NCBI RefSeq assembly: GCF_902459465.1
Contig: NC_047062.1
Location: 28,886,673-28,950,672, forward strand
Direction: 5' to 3'
Source: Asterias rubens
Lineage: Eukaryota; Echinodermata; Asteroidea; Forcipulatida; Asteriidae
DNA length: 64,000 bases
The notes beneath the pieces are model-generated. The model was not told the DNA's origin, did not search any database, and saw nothing but the letters and a program-made list of their open reading frames with translations. The stretch's first letter is position 1. Each line of letters opens with the position of its first letter. Position numbers and translations under genes: made by a program. This document shows, piece after piece, positions 35,131 to 46,429 of the stretch.

Positions 35131-35270
35131 GTGCATCAACCTGGTTTCCAGGGGTGATCGATCTCGCTGCGCCATTTTCCCCCCAGCATGCCTTGCTCGA
35201 TGTGCATGCGCGTGACCGTAGTACGAACGGCATCCTTTTGTTGGCCGAAATTTGAAATCAGGCCAGCACT
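35050..35270 (-). promoter_or_regulatory. CpG-containing TATA-less promoter with YY1-like and NRF1-like sites
   Basis: This is one of the few CpG-rich patches in the window. AAAATGGCCGCGG at 35107-35119 resembles a YY1 site and TGCATGCGCGTG at 35203-35214 resembles an NRF1 site. Both are typical of broad, TATA-less promoters near the transcription start. It faces the candidate exon at 34948-35130. Confidence 0.5.
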
Positions 35271-35479
35271 TTTATCAACTTTTGCCTATTTTTTTGTTAA
35301 GGTGCGATGTTGTGCTCTTCATGATGCAGTAGGCTTTTCTGAAGCCTTTTTTATTGAACAGAAGCCAATAATAATATTTCAAGCAATAATTTAGGAAGTT
35401 GTTATTTTGTTGTTTACTTGAAAGAATTGGGGCGAAACTTGAAAAAATATCAGGGGTAAAGTCAAGCATTTTTATCAAA
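35271..35479. other. Unassigned spacer
   Basis: Short sequence between promoter and minisatellite. No feature is seen. Confidence 0.4.
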
Positions 35480-35892
35480 TAGCCTTATGATTTTTTTCGA
35501 GCGAACAGTTCACAAGGCAATTTTTTCAAACGAAAAGTTCACAAGGCTATATTTAACTTTATGATTTCTTTCGAGCGAAAAAAGTTCACAAGCCTTATTT
35601 TTTTTCGAGCGAAAAGTTCACAAGGCTATAGCCGTGTTTTTTTTTCCAAGCGAAAAGTTCACAAGGCCTTATGATATTTTACAAGCGAAAAGTTCACAAA
35701 TGTAGCCTTATGATTTTTTTCGAGCGAACAGTTCACAAGGCAATTTTTTCAAACGAAAAGTTCACAAGGCTATATTTAACTTTATGATTGCTTTCGAGCG
35801 AAAAGTTCACAAGCCTTATTTTTTTTTCGAGCGAAAAGTTCACAAGGCTATAGCCGTGTGATTTTTTTCGAACGAAAAGTTCACAAGGCTAC
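35480..35892. repeat. Minisatellite with CGAGCGAAAAGTTCACAAGGC core
   Basis: Units of about 35-45 bp contain TTTTTTTCGAGCGAAAAGTT and TCACAAGGC. A larger block of about 225 bp (TAGCCTTATGATTTTTTTCG onward) occurs twice, starting at about 35480 and 35703, so there is a higher-order duplication. Confidence 0.9.
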
Positions 35893-36476
35893 ATAGACTT
35901 TTTCCAGCAAAATGTGGCAAAAACTTTGAATAGTTTCATAAGGCTAGATTTTAGGCCAGATATTGACTAGTTTTACAAGGCTATAGATTTTGACTAGTTT
36001 CATAAGGCTAGATTTTAGGCCAAATTTTGACTAGTTTCATAAGGCTATAGATTTTGACTAGTTTCATAAGGCTAGATTTTAGGCCAAATTTTGACTAGTT
36101 TCACAGGCCTTGTAGATTTTAGGGAAAATTTTGACTAGTTTCACAAGGCTATAGCCTTGTAGATTTTAGGTTAGATTTTGAAAGGCCAAATTTTGACTCT
36201 TTTCATAAGGCTATAAGCCATGTAGATTTTAGGCCAAATTTTGAATAGTTTCACAAGGCTAGATTTTAGTCCAAATTTTGACTAGTTTCACAAGGCTATA
36301 ATCCATGTAGATTTTAGGTTAGATTTTGAAAAGCCAAATTTTGACTAGTTTCTTCAGGCTAGATTTTTTTGAAAGACCACATTTTGACTAGTTTCACAAG
36401 GCTATAAACCTTGTAGATTTTAGGCTAGATTTTGACTAGTTTCATAAGGCCTTGTAGATTTTAGGGCAAATTTTGA
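35893..36476. repeat. Minisatellite with TTGACTAGTTTCATAAGGCTAG core
   Basis: Units of about 40-50 bp combine TTGACTAGTTTCATAAGGC with TAGATTTTAGGCCAAATTT. It directly abuts the previous minisatellite. Both share the motif TTCA(C/T)AAGGCTA, so they may descend from one ancestral unit. Confidence 0.9.
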
Positions 36477-36739
36477 TATGTGTATTTAACAAACTGTGAC
36501 ATGTGTATTTAACGAACTGTGAGTGTTATTTTATGTGTACAAGAATAAAGGCTGATTCTATTAAACTGTGTTTGTCTCATTATTTTATTATTATTTTATT
36601 CTTACTTGGTAGCCATGTTTTTCCACAATGCAACAAATTGGGTGTGTATTTATTTTATGATAGTTTCCTTGCGCATAATTACTTGCTAAAAGCGACCTAT
36701 ATACACACCTAATTGTATTGTGGGCAAAAATGACTGCCC
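36477..36739 (+). other. AT-rich spacer with possible polyadenylation signal
   Basis: AATAAA at 36544-36549 is followed by a T-rich tract. No coding exon upstream was found. Confidence 0.3.
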
Positions 36740-36843
36740 GAGGGTCCATCTTATCCTGGTGGAACCTTCCCCCACCCTGTGGGAACTTGCCCATTGGTCC
36801 CTACAGGGTGGGGGAGGGTTCCACCAGGATAAGATGGACCCTC
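36740..36843. repeat. Near-perfect hairpin, 41-bp arms
   Basis: GAGGGTCCATCTTATCCTGG on the left continues to CCCCCACCCTGT and is repeated inverted on the right with one mismatch and a loop of about 22 bp. It may be the tip of a foldback element. It sits 100 bp before element E2. Confidence 0.88.
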
Positions 36844-37854
36844 AATATAAATTGGGGGGGGGGTAGGGTTGAGGCAAATAAAAATGCAAGATACAAGGAG
36901 AGTCATGTTCAATTTTTTATTACAAAATTTGGCAAAAAAAAAAGCAGAGTTGTGCAAACACCTGTGCCTGTCGGGTGGACCCCCTCGGCCACCTGGAACT
37001 TGTGATGATTTAAAGGCCCAAGTGCAATGGTTGATATGTTCTCTGTTCAGTGAAGTTCAATTAGATGTACTCCTAGCGTCTACTTCAATGTTGTAATGTC
37101 TTACAAAACATAAACGAGCTAGACGCAATTTTGCACTTTGTTTTAGATGCAAGTGTTGAGCAGAAGGTAGTTGTTGCTTGCTTAAATGAACTGATGCCCT
37201 CAAGGGCCTAAGATTTCACCGATTGTTGTCTTGCAACCAAGCTGCACTGGTGGTGCCAAGAGTTGTCGACGCTTGTTCCAATGGGATCCTAACTCAACAG
37301 ATGATGACGACTTCTGTCCAGATGATGATATGCTGTTGGGAGAAACAAGTTTTGCAATGGCCACTAATTTCCCCCTTGCTTTCCATGGGGCTGCAATTTG
37401 GACATTCAGATGTAGTCAATTAACAAAATGGCTACAAGTGAACTTGTTTTTGACCAACTTTGATAAACAACAAAGTTTATGAGTGTTTAAAACACCTAAT
37501 GATGTATCAACCAAAAGCTCTGAGAAAAACACTTGACGAATTTTACACAAACGCAATTTTGTTAACAGTTTAAGTTTGGCGAATAGTGATGTTTTCTCAC
37601 TACATGTTTACCGATAAATGATAACAAATATGACATTGGATTAGTATAACAACTACCATCCTAAAAGGAAACCAACTTTGACCGTAATAACCAAACACGG
37701 CTAAAGATTGATCAAGAACTACATGTAAATTTGATTTGCCAAAATTCAATTAAAAATGTTGAGGCCTGGAGTTATTTGTAACCTAAGATTTTTAGCATTT
37801 TGTGCTCGGAGAAATTAATTAATAATAGAAGTTCAAAAAGACCACTGTAACTAA

Positions 37855-39110
37855 TGAAGCAATTTAGGGAACAACTGTTTCCTAAAATGACATTTTAAAA
37901 GGGATGCTTTTATGTTTGGTTTGCATTAACCATTTTTGGCCTTGCAACAAAAGAAAAAACCTGAACAACTTGTGATGTTTAATTCCCCCTAAAATTATTA
38001 TCTAATAAGATGAGGAGCTACAGATCTTTGCAGTTTAGGGCACAACAGTTTCCTAAATTAAACTTTCAATAGTAATACATGTACTTTCACTTGGTTTGCA
38101 TTGAACATTGTTGGCCTTGCAAAAAGAGTAAAAAACAATTTGCGTACATGTATTTCCCCCTCAATTTATTATCTAATAAAATGAGGGACTAAAATACTTT
38201 GCAATTTAGGGCACAACTGTTTCCTAAATCGATAGTAAGACCTTGATCAATGTAATAAAATTAGGAACAAATTTCTTAGCCTTTGGGAACAACTGTTTCC
38301 TAAATTGTAAACTGAAGTTTTTGAAAGGAGTACTTTGACTTGGTTTGCCCTGAAATATTTTTGACCTTTAAGTACGACAAAACTTGTGTATAAATTTCTC
38401 TGCAATTTAGGGCACAACTGTTTCCTAAATTGAAGGTTGTTTAAAGGAACACGTTGCCTTGGATCGGACAAGTTGGTCTATAAAAAGCGTTTGTAACCGT
38501 TTGTTGTAAAATGCACATGGGTAGAAAGATGTTTTAAAAGTAGAATACAATGATCCACACACATTTGCCTCGAAATTGCATGGTTTTCCTTTTACTTTGC
38601 GAACTAACACGGTCAGCCATTTATGGGAGTCAACAATTTGACGCCCATAAATGGCCGACCGTGTTTGTCGACGAGGTAAAAGGAAAACCACGCAATTTAG
38701 AGTGATACTTGTGTGGATCATTATATTCTACTTTTAAAATATCTTTCTAATCATATGCATTTTATAACAAACGGTTACAAACGCATTTCAAAGACCAACT
38801 CGACCGATCCAAGGCAACGTGTTCCTTTAACGAAATACTTTCACTTGGTTTGAAAGAAAACATTGCTGGACTGGTAGTAAAAAGAACGACAAGATAGCTT
38901 GTGCGTTTGTTTCCCCCTCAAATTTTTATCTAATAAAATGAAGGACTAAATTTCTTTGCAATTTAGGGCACAACTGTTTCCTAAACTGAAGTTTTTTGAT
39001 GAAAACTTTCACTTGGTTTTCACTGAAATAGTCTCAAAGCACTCAAGACTTAGTTTCCCCCTCAAATTATTATCAACGATTTGAGGAACTAAATGGTTTC
39101 AATCTTGTTA
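37855..39110. repeat. Diverged tandem repeat of about 170-190 bp inside E2
   Basis: Units contain GGGCACAACTGTTTCCTAAA, CTTTCACTTGGTTTGCA, TTGGCCTTGCAA and CCCCCTCAAATTATTATCTA. Unit starts are near 37865, 38035, 38207, 38400 and 38960. One interval is split by the palindromic element at 38441-38830. A second looser family with TTAGTTCTACCTGGTTT and AAAACCATGGTCT follows at about 39420-40020. Confidence 0.8.
38441..38830. mobile_element. Palindromic element, AAAGGAACACGTTGCC family, copy 1
   Basis: It starts TTAAAGGAACACGTTGCCTT and ends with its inverse. The halves pair along nearly the full 390 bp, meeting at the centre in CATTTATGGGAGTCAA and GACGCCCATAAATGGCC. It inserted into the E2 tandem repeat, so it is younger than that repeat. 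Confidence 0.93.
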
Positions 39111-40732
39111 AAAGTTTAAATCACTTTTGAAAAATTGATCACTCGTTGTGACAGAAGCTACTTTTGATTCTAAACTTCACACCCCTGTTTTGGGTAACAC
39201 ACATAGGTTCACTCCTTTTTCTGTAAACAACATCACTTTTCCTACAAAACCCGAGACAAATTTATCACTTTGAAACCTTGAAATGACCTGTGACCTTTTA
39301 TGCATTAATTTTAATTTTGGCTGACCAATTTATGACCTTTGACACAAAATGGAGAGTGAGTTGAACAAGCAAACACACTAAGTTAGTTGAATAATGACAA
39401 ATTCCATTAAACGCGCCTCAAACTTAAACAAGCTGCAGTTTAGTTCTACTAGTCCGACTACAAAAACCATATCCTCAGATAAAGTTAATGCCTTCTAGCG
39501 TATAGTTCTATCATCTGCTATTTCTAAATTCATTTCCTAGAATAAGATTTAGTTGTGAATGTCCCAAGCTCATACAAAAGTACAAATTTTGTATAAGATT
39601 TTAATTGCAAACTTGTTTAGTTTTATCAAGTTTGATTTCAAAACCCGTATTCTCTAAGAATTTGACTGTTAACCCTGCAAGTGTTTAGATCAACATTTAG
39701 TTTGAATTTAAAATTTGTATCCCAGAATAAGATTTAGTTTTGAATGTCAAAAGTATAAACTTTTATAATTAACTTTTTGTTTCGACGCTGCGTTGAAAAT
39801 GTATGTAGTTCTACCTAGTATAAAAACCATGGTCTCAAGATAAGTTTTAGATGTAAAGTTTTAGTTGAAAATGTCTCAAAGTTTTTGAGAATTGTTTTGA
39901 TAAATTTCTGTTAAGATGCTGCGTTGAAAATGAATTAAGTTCTACCTGGTTTCAAAACCATGGTCTAACATAAGTTTTAAGTTTTAGCTGTAAATGTCCC
40001 AAAGTTTTGGAGTACTTTTATGATGAACTTTCTGTTCGGCATTGCTTTGAAAACTAAGTCTGTGATCTCCTACAGTAATTTGCCCTTGACCATGACCAGA
40101 CCATAAGAACCTTGACAAAGACCTGACCTTTGACCTCTTCTAAAAACAACCAATTCAAAACAACTACAAATTATAGGAATCCAATGTCATCTTTGGTATC
40201 AAAAGGCAATAAAATTTGTGTTCTTACTAGGTATTTTGGATGTTAAGTGGCATGACCAAGCAGAACATGTTTCTCCAGCCCTCATACCATCAACTGAATA
40301 GAAGTCCTCATCATCCACCAAGCCCAGATTCCATTGGCTCAAACGAAGACATCTCAAGGCACCTTTGATGATCTCAATAGACCCCCAGTACAAACCTGTT
40401 TACTCAAAAACAAAAGAATGACGTGACCAACAAAAGGCTAAATTATAAGGGGCCCTTATCCGGACGTCTTGAGAGATCGACCAGAACGTTTTAGGGACCA
40501 ACCACTAACTTCCAGCTCAATCCCTAGTATGATTGCTTCCAAAAAAGCTCGCTCTAGCTCGTAACATTTTGTAAGGCATTACACCAGTGAAGGAGAACAC
40601 TAGTTGTACATCTAAAAGAATTTCACTGAACGGAGAACATACCTTCCATTGCACCCAGGCCCCCAGGACCAACACTTGTTCCAGGCAGCCGAGGGGGTCC
40701 ACCAACAGGCACAGGTGTTTGCACAACTCTGC

Positions 40733-41604
40733 GAGTGTTTCATGGGTTTGGATGAGGCCCTAACATCAAAATGACCTGCTCCTACACAATGAGTCCACAT
40801 TTTAGATCTTGAAATTTCATTTTAAAAAACCCAACCCCAGTCAGAAAAATAAAGAAACAATTTGAGCAAATTGTGCTGTGTTGAAAGCTCTGAAGTATAT
40901 TCCTGATATATTTCAGAACAAAAGGACTTGAGTTTTTTTATTTATAAATCAGTAAAAAGTCTACAAATTTTGCAATAATTTTTGATAGAAATTTCCATAT
41001 CTTTGCAAGATACTGAGATTTCCTTAGTTTTGTTTTGATATTTGATAAAAATGAAACAAAGTAAATGGCCTCTGCTAGCAAGAAAAGTTATTACTTTTTT
41101 GAAAGTTTTACACTTTTGAATGGTCTCATTTGTGGGTATAGGAGCAGCTCAAGCATTTATTTTAAGTAAAACAAAGACATATGATTCAGAAATGATTGTT
41201 ATTCTATAAAAATCAACTGTCAAGATAAATAAGAAATGAAGAGTTTTGTTAAATATTCCATGCAACAGTTTAAATCAGAGTGCTCTCTGACTAGTAAAAC
41301 TGTGTGCCAAGAAGACAATCAGATTGCCCTGATTATCCGCAAAGGAAGGTTTCAATTATATTCATCCAAAAGTTATGCAAACAATTTATTTAATAATACT
41401 TCTTTGTACAGTTTCAGTCTGAGTGTTCTATGACTGGTAAAACTGTGTCCCAAGAAGACAATCAGAGTGCCCTGATTCTCTGCAAGGGAAGGTTTTCTTG
41501 AAGATTTTGTTTTGTGAATTTGGCATGTATGAATCTGAATCATTAACCTTTGAGTGGGAAAGGGAATAATGTTTCTAAACTCAAGGGGAAATCTAAACAC
41601 TAGT
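40733..41604. other. Spacer with a 140-bp spaced duplication
   Basis: Blocks at about 41262-41365 and 41406-41510 are copies. Both have GTAAAACTGTGT, CCAAGAAGACAATCAGA and GCCCTGATT. The remainder is unassigned AT-rich sequence. Confidence 0.6.
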
Positions 41605-42285
41605 CAAAGTATGTGAAAGTGGTTACCATACAAGGAAAGTATGCATAACTCACGACACAAAGGGAAGTGTCGGTAACTCACGACACCAAGGAAAGTGTCA
41701 GTAACTCAACACCGAAAGGGCACGACACAGAGGGAAGTGTCAGTAACTCACCACACAAAAGGAAGTGTCAGTAACTCACGACACAAAGGAAAGTGTCTGT
41801 AACTCATGACAAAAAGGAAATGGTCTGTAACTCATGACAAAAAGGAAATGGTCTGTAACTCATGACACAAAGGGAAGTGTCAGTAACTCATGACACAAAG
41901 GGAAGTGTCAGTAACTCAAGACACAAAGGGAAGTGTCAGTAACTCATGACACAAAGGGAAGTTTCTGTAACTCATGACACATAGGGAAGTGTCAGTAACT
42001 CAGGACACAAATGAAAGTGTCAGTAACTCACGACACAAATGAAAGTGTCTTTAACTCATGACACAAAGGGAAGCGTCAGTAACTCATGACACAAAGGAAA
42101 GTGTCAAAACTCATCGCACAAAGGGAAGTGTCAGTAACTCATGACACGAAGGGAAGTGTCGGTAACTCACCGCACAAAGGGAAGTGTAATAACTCACGAC
42201 ACAAAGGGAAGTGTCAGTAACCCACGACACCAAGGGAAGTGCCAGTGACTCAAGACACTATAACTAAGGGAAGAAACAGTCTTCG
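41605..42285. repeat. Minisatellite of about 28 bp, CAGTAACTCATGACACAAAGG core
   Basis: About 22 units are seen of the type GTGTCAGTAACTCATGACAC followed by AAAGGGAA. Each unit has a small palindrome because GTGTCA and TGACAC flank a short loop. Degraded relatives (CACACAAGGGCAAGTGTGAG) continue to about 42480. Confidence 0.93.
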
Positions 42286-42516
42286 AACTAAGCCTTAGAC
42301 AACATTCCAGTAAGTAAACTTGATAATTTACCACACAAGGGCAAGTGTGAGCAATTTACCACCATAGCAAAGTGGACGTGCCAGAAATCCTACACAAGGG
42401 GAAGTGCGTGAAATTCCCAACACGAGGGAAAGTGTGAGCAATTCACCACACAAGAGTAAGTGTGAGCAATTCACCACACAATCATAAACTTTATGATCCA
42501 CCCCTGTAATAAAGAC

Positions 42517-42616
42517 CTACAACTAAATACAAACTCCATAAAGGTTGCAACATCTGTGCTGGGGATGGCAGGAACTCCTTGTGAAGATATGACACTCTCT
42601 GTCTGGATTACTTGAT
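42517..42616 (-). CDS. Exon-like module M0, fully open (unidentified)
   Basis: On the minus strand a good acceptor (TTCATGTTCTACAG) and a donor (TTGTAG, then GTCTTT) bound 100 nt with one frame open throughout. It begins DQVIQTESVISSQG and ends FMEFVFSC. Its first about 12 residues match those of modules M1-M4 (D-E-V-I-Q-T type), then it diverges. It is the only module without a stop, so it is the best candidate for a working exon. The gene and function are unknown. Confidence 0.4.
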
Positions 42617-42884
42617 CTGTAGAACATGAAGAAGAAAAAAAAACGGAAAAAGATAATGATTTAATATCTTCGTTGGTACAGGAATTACCAAAAATTAATA
42701 AATTCATAAGGGGTATTATATTTTTGTCCCAAATGAGCTAAAATTTGATAAAGGTAAGCATTGTATTTTTGCGCCAAATTGGCTAAAACTTGATAAACTC
42801 ACGAAGGGGAAGACTTGCATTTTTGTTGAAAATTTAATAAGTTTGAACAAAATATAAAAGGGCGAGCCTTGGGTTTTGGGGGCA

Positions 42885-43065
42885 TGGACTCAATGGAAAG
42901 AAGTCAATGAAGAGTGAAGTTTCAGTTTTAGCTACAGTCAATAGAGGGCGGTACAACAACTCTACAGGAGGAACACCCCAGTGCCCCCGGCATGAATCAA
43001 ACAAGAGTCCTGGAGGTGGAAGGCGATGTTAGAAATTAGATACCACTACACAACTATTGAATTAG
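42885..43065 (-). mobile_element. tRNA-like SINE S1
   Basis: On the minus strand it reads AGTTGTGTAGTGGTATC (A-box-like), a CCTTCCACCTCCAGGACTC middle, GTTTGATTCATGCC (B-box-like) and a tail ending near CTTCATTGACTTCTTTCCA. It belongs to the same family as S2-S5. It is diverged, including in the boxes. Confidence 0.7.
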
Positions 43066-43085
43066 CAATTGCTTTTGAATCGTAC

Positions 43086-43234
43086 CTGTAAACATCAAGT
43101 TGAATGAGTTGTCATCAGGAAGATTGCTGGACACTGGGCTTCAATAATGACAGCTTGAGACATCACTTCTGCTCTGTGAGACAGACAGCCACTATGACTG
43201 GATGATCTGACCATCCCTGTTTGGATCACTTCAT
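43086..43234 (-). pseudogene. Exon-like module M1
   Basis: An acceptor TTTTTTCATCTACAG and a donor GTTTACAG, then GTACGA, flank 149 nt. One frame is open almost to the end (starting DEVIQTGMVRSSSHSGC), with a stop a few bases before the donor. It is related to M0 at the start and to M2-M4 over its whole length. Confidence 0.5.
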
Positions 43235-43944
43235 CTGTAGATGAAAAAAGAGAACAAGGTTCAAGATTTGGCTGAAATTCAAGAATTATTTCTCTCTCAT
43301 TGAAAAAGGAGTCTTCTGACCAGTTACTGGCCTCCAAAGGACCAAGGCGTTAAACCTTGCATCTATGTCAAAAATGGGCTGAAATTTAATAAAATCACAA
43401 GGGGAAGTAAGCCTTACATTTTTCTCAAAAAATTGCTGAAAATTTGATAACATCACAATGGGTAAGCCTTGCATTTGATGAAATTGGATGAAATAACGAG
43501 GCCTTGAATTTTGTAGAAATGGGCTGGAAATTTGATTAAAAAACGAGGGTGAGCCTTGCATTTCCGTTGAAAGAGGGCTGACATTTGGTAAAGTCACAAG
43601 GGGTAAGCCTTGCATTTTTTTCTTAAATGGGCTGAAATTTGGGGCTTGGATTCTCCTTTTTGTGAGCAGTGACAGAAATGTCAGAAATGTGATTCATTTC
43701 ATTTATAAATTCACATGTTTTTGGTTTTAGCCTTACATGCTTGTCCAAAATGGGCTAAAATTTGATAATAAAATCACACGGGGTTGTTAGCCTTGCATTT
43801 TTGTTGAAAATTTGATGAAATTGAGATGAAATCACAAGGCCTTGCATTTAGTAGAAATTAGGCTAAGAATTTAATAACAATCACAAGGGGTAAGCCTCGC
43901 AATTTCATTGAAAATGGGTTGAAATTTGATAAATTCACAAGGGG

Positions 43945-44328
43945 TTAAAGACACTGGACACTATTGGTAACTGTCAAAGACTAGTCTTCACAGTTGGTGT
44001 CTCTCAACATATACATAAAATAACCAACCTGTGAAAATTTGAGCTCAATCGGTCGTCGAAGTTGCGAGATAATAATGAAAGAAAAAAACACCCTTGTCAC
44101 ACGAAGTTGTTTGCTTTCAGATGCTTGATTTCGAGACCTCAAATTCTAAACTTGAGGTCTCGAAATCAAATTTGTGGAAAATTACTTCTTGTTCGAAAAC
44201 TACATCACTTCAGAGGGAGCCGTTTCTTACAATGTTTTATACCACCAACCTCTCCCCATTACTTGTTACCAAGTAAGGTTTTATGCTCATAATTATTTTG
44301 AGTAATTACCAATAGTGTCAACTTCCTT
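43945..44328 (+). mobile_element. AAGGCAGTGGACACTATTGG family, copy 2
   Basis: It starts TTAAAGACACTGGACACTAT and ends near CCAATAGTGTCAACTTCCTT. The central palindrome TTTCGAGACCTCAAATT against CTTGAGGTCTCGAAATC is intact. It is inserted inside a minisatellite cluster. Confidence 0.88.
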
Positions 44329-44522
44329 GAACCTTGCATGTTTGTCAAAAAAAGGCTGAAATTTGATAAAATCACAATAAATAAGCCTTGTATTCTTGCC
44401 AAAAAATGAGTTGCAAATTTTAGGCATTTTCCATTTCGTGACGGTGACAGTGTCAGAAATGTGATTCATTTTATTTCAATTATTCTGGTTGTGAAGCTAA
44501 CGTATCTTTTAGAAAAGCGCAC

Positions 44523-44952
44523 TTAATAATCACTGTACTAGCCAATAACCCAATGAAGAGAAGAGAATGAGGATTGAAGTTTCAGTTTTCGATGTGACAG
44601 GAACACCCACGAAAATTGTTTCAGGGAAAACCCCACGCAGTCGCAGTGATAACGCAAGTCTCGTAGTGCCCCCCTGCATGATTCAAACAGGGGGTCCTAC
44701 ATGTACAGGGGCCAATTTCATAGAGCTGCTTAAGCACAAAAAGTAGCTAAGCACAACAAAATTATGCTTACGAGAATAAGGTTACCAGCCAAACTACCAT
44801 GTCACATGCACAATTTGTGACTGGTATCCTGCTCATTTCTGCTTAGCAGACGATTGTTAAGCAATATTTTCTGCTTAACCAGCTCTATGAAATTGGGCCC
44901 ACGTATAGTTGGAAGATCAGGGTAGGAAATTAGATCACCAATTAGGTATTAT
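44523..44952 (-). mobile_element. tRNA-like SINE S2, split by a foldback insertion
   Basis: The SINE tail and B-box part (44523-44707) and the A-box part (about 44902-44952) are separated by a foldback element at 44708-44901. The order of parts matches S3 and S4, so the foldback inserted into an existing SINE. Confidence 0.68.
44708..44901. mobile_element. Foldback element, GGGCCCAATTTCATAGAGCT family
   Basis: It starts GGGGCCAATTTCATAGAGCT and ends AGCTCTATGAAATTGGGCCC. The interior pairs through GCTTAAGCACAAAA and TTTTCTGCTTAACC. It has no coding capacity. Confidence 0.88.
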
Positions 44953-44974
44953 CAATATCGCTTTTATATCGTAC

Positions 44975-45116
44975 CTTAAAACATGAAGTTGAATGGGTTT
45001 ATATATTCGCAGATTGCTTGAAACAAGACTTCAGTAGCTTGAGCGACACTTCTGCTCTGTGGGACAGACAGCCACTATGACTGATGATCTGACAACCTCC
45101 AATTGGATCACTTCAT
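44975..45116 (-). pseudogene. Exon-like module M2
   Basis: Acceptor TTTTCACCAACAG, donor TTTTAAG then GTACGA, 142 nt. The frame starting DEVIQLEVVRSSVIVAVCP runs about 28 codons and then meets a stop. The donor side has TAAG instead of CAG. Confidence 0.45.
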
Positions 45117-46020
45117 CTGTTGGTGAAAACAAGAGAATAAGGTTCAAGGTTCATTTATTTTCCCTAGCAAAGTGTCAAAAGAAAATAAAACATTGTCACG
45201 GGTAAGCCTTACATCTAGGTAAAATTGGGCTGAAATTAAAAAAATCCACACGGGTAAAGAGTAAGCCTTGCACTTTTGCTAAAAATTGGCTGAATTTGAT
45301 ACCATCACACATTCACAAGAGGAAGTCCTTGCATTTTTTAAAACAAATTTCAATGAAATTGGATTAATCGCAAGGATTTGCACTTTGTAGAAAATGGGCT
45401 GAAAATTTGATACAATAACAAGGGGTAAGCCTTGCATTTTTGTATAAAATGGGCTGAAAGTTGGGGCATGGAGTCACCATTTTGTGATCGATGCAACTTT
45501 CTAATTGTTAAAAAAAAGAGGAGATTGCCAATCACACTTGACTTTTGTACAGTGTTTTTCAGTTTTCTATGGCATTTTTCTCTAAAATAAAAAGAGAAAA
45601 TCAGCTGATCCTAGCTGAAAAATTGCATGCCTGAGTGACAATGTCAGAAATGTGATTCATTCCATTTAAAAACTCAAATGTTTATTTTTTGCCTTAGATG
45701 TTTGTCAAATTGGAATTTAAATTTGATAACGGTAAGCCTTGTATCTTTGCCCAAAATGAGCAATAATTTGACAAAATCACGAGGGGGAAGCCTTGCATGT
45801 TTGACAAAAATTTTGATTAAAGTTTGATGAAGGCAAGCCTTGTATTTTTGCCAAACAAAAAATTGGCTAAAATTTGATAACATTACGAGGGGGAAGCCTT
45901 GCAGTTTTGTGTGAGCAGTGGGGGCATGGATTCACCTTTTTGTGAGCAGTGACAGTGTCAGAAATGTGATTCATTTCATTTCATTTATTCTGGTTGTGAA
46001 GCTAAAGTATAGAAACGCAA

Positions 46021-46220
46021 AATTAATCACAGCCAAGAACCCAATGAAGATAAGACAATGAAGAGTAAAGTTTAAGTTTTAGGTGTGGGAGGAACACCTC
46101 AGAAATTATTCCATGAACACCACGCAGTGCCCCCGGCGTGATTTCAATAGGGAGTCCTAGAGGTGGTAGGCGATGTTGGAAATAAGATGTACCACTACAC
46201 CAACTATTGACCACCAGTTT
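46021..46220 (-). mobile_element. tRNA-like SINE S3
   Basis: On the minus strand: GTCAATAGTTGGTGTAGTGG (A-box-like), CGCCTACCACCTCTAGGACT, GAAATCACGCCGGGGGCAC (B-box region), and a tail ending GGGTTCTTGGCTGTGATTAA. This is the best preserved member of the family in this cluster. Confidence 0.75.
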
Positions 46221-46247
46221 AAATTTTCAATTGTTTTTGTATCGTAC

Positions 46248-46394
46248 CTGAAACATGAAGTTGAATGAGTTGTCACTGGGAAGATTGCTGGACACTTGGC
46301 TTCAATAATGACAGCTTAAGACATCACTTCGGCTCTGTGTGACAGACAGCCACTATGACTGATGATGTGACAATCTCTGTTTGGATCACTTCAT
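46248..46394 (-). pseudogene. Exon-like module M3
   Basis: Acceptor TTTTTTCATCTACAG, donor ATGTTTCAG then GTACGA, 147 nt. The frame starting DEVIQTEIVTSSVIVAVCH stops after about 24 codons. Confidence 0.45.
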
Positions 46395-46429
46395 CTGTAG
46401 ATGAAAAAAGGGAATAAGGTTCAAGGTTT

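Larger units (their letters stand above)
36944..40732. mobile_element. Long-arm inverted-repeat element E2, related to E1
   Basis: Arms begin GCAGAGTTGTGCAAACACCT on both sides. They remain alignable inward for about 400-540 bp (36944-37345 and 40190-40732), including GTGGACCCCCTCGGC, TATGTTCTC and GTTCAGTGAA. As in E1, the inner part of each arm carries the block GA(T/G)GACTTCT followed about 25 bp later by GGAGAAACA. The interior holds a tandem repeat (37855-39110) and an inserted palindromic element (38441-38830). No transposase frame was found. Confidence 0.72.

Noticed and set aside
41605..42285. CRISPR-like array of regular 28-bp repeats
   Set aside because: There are no unique spacers. 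It is a head-to-tail minisatellite in a eukaryotic context.
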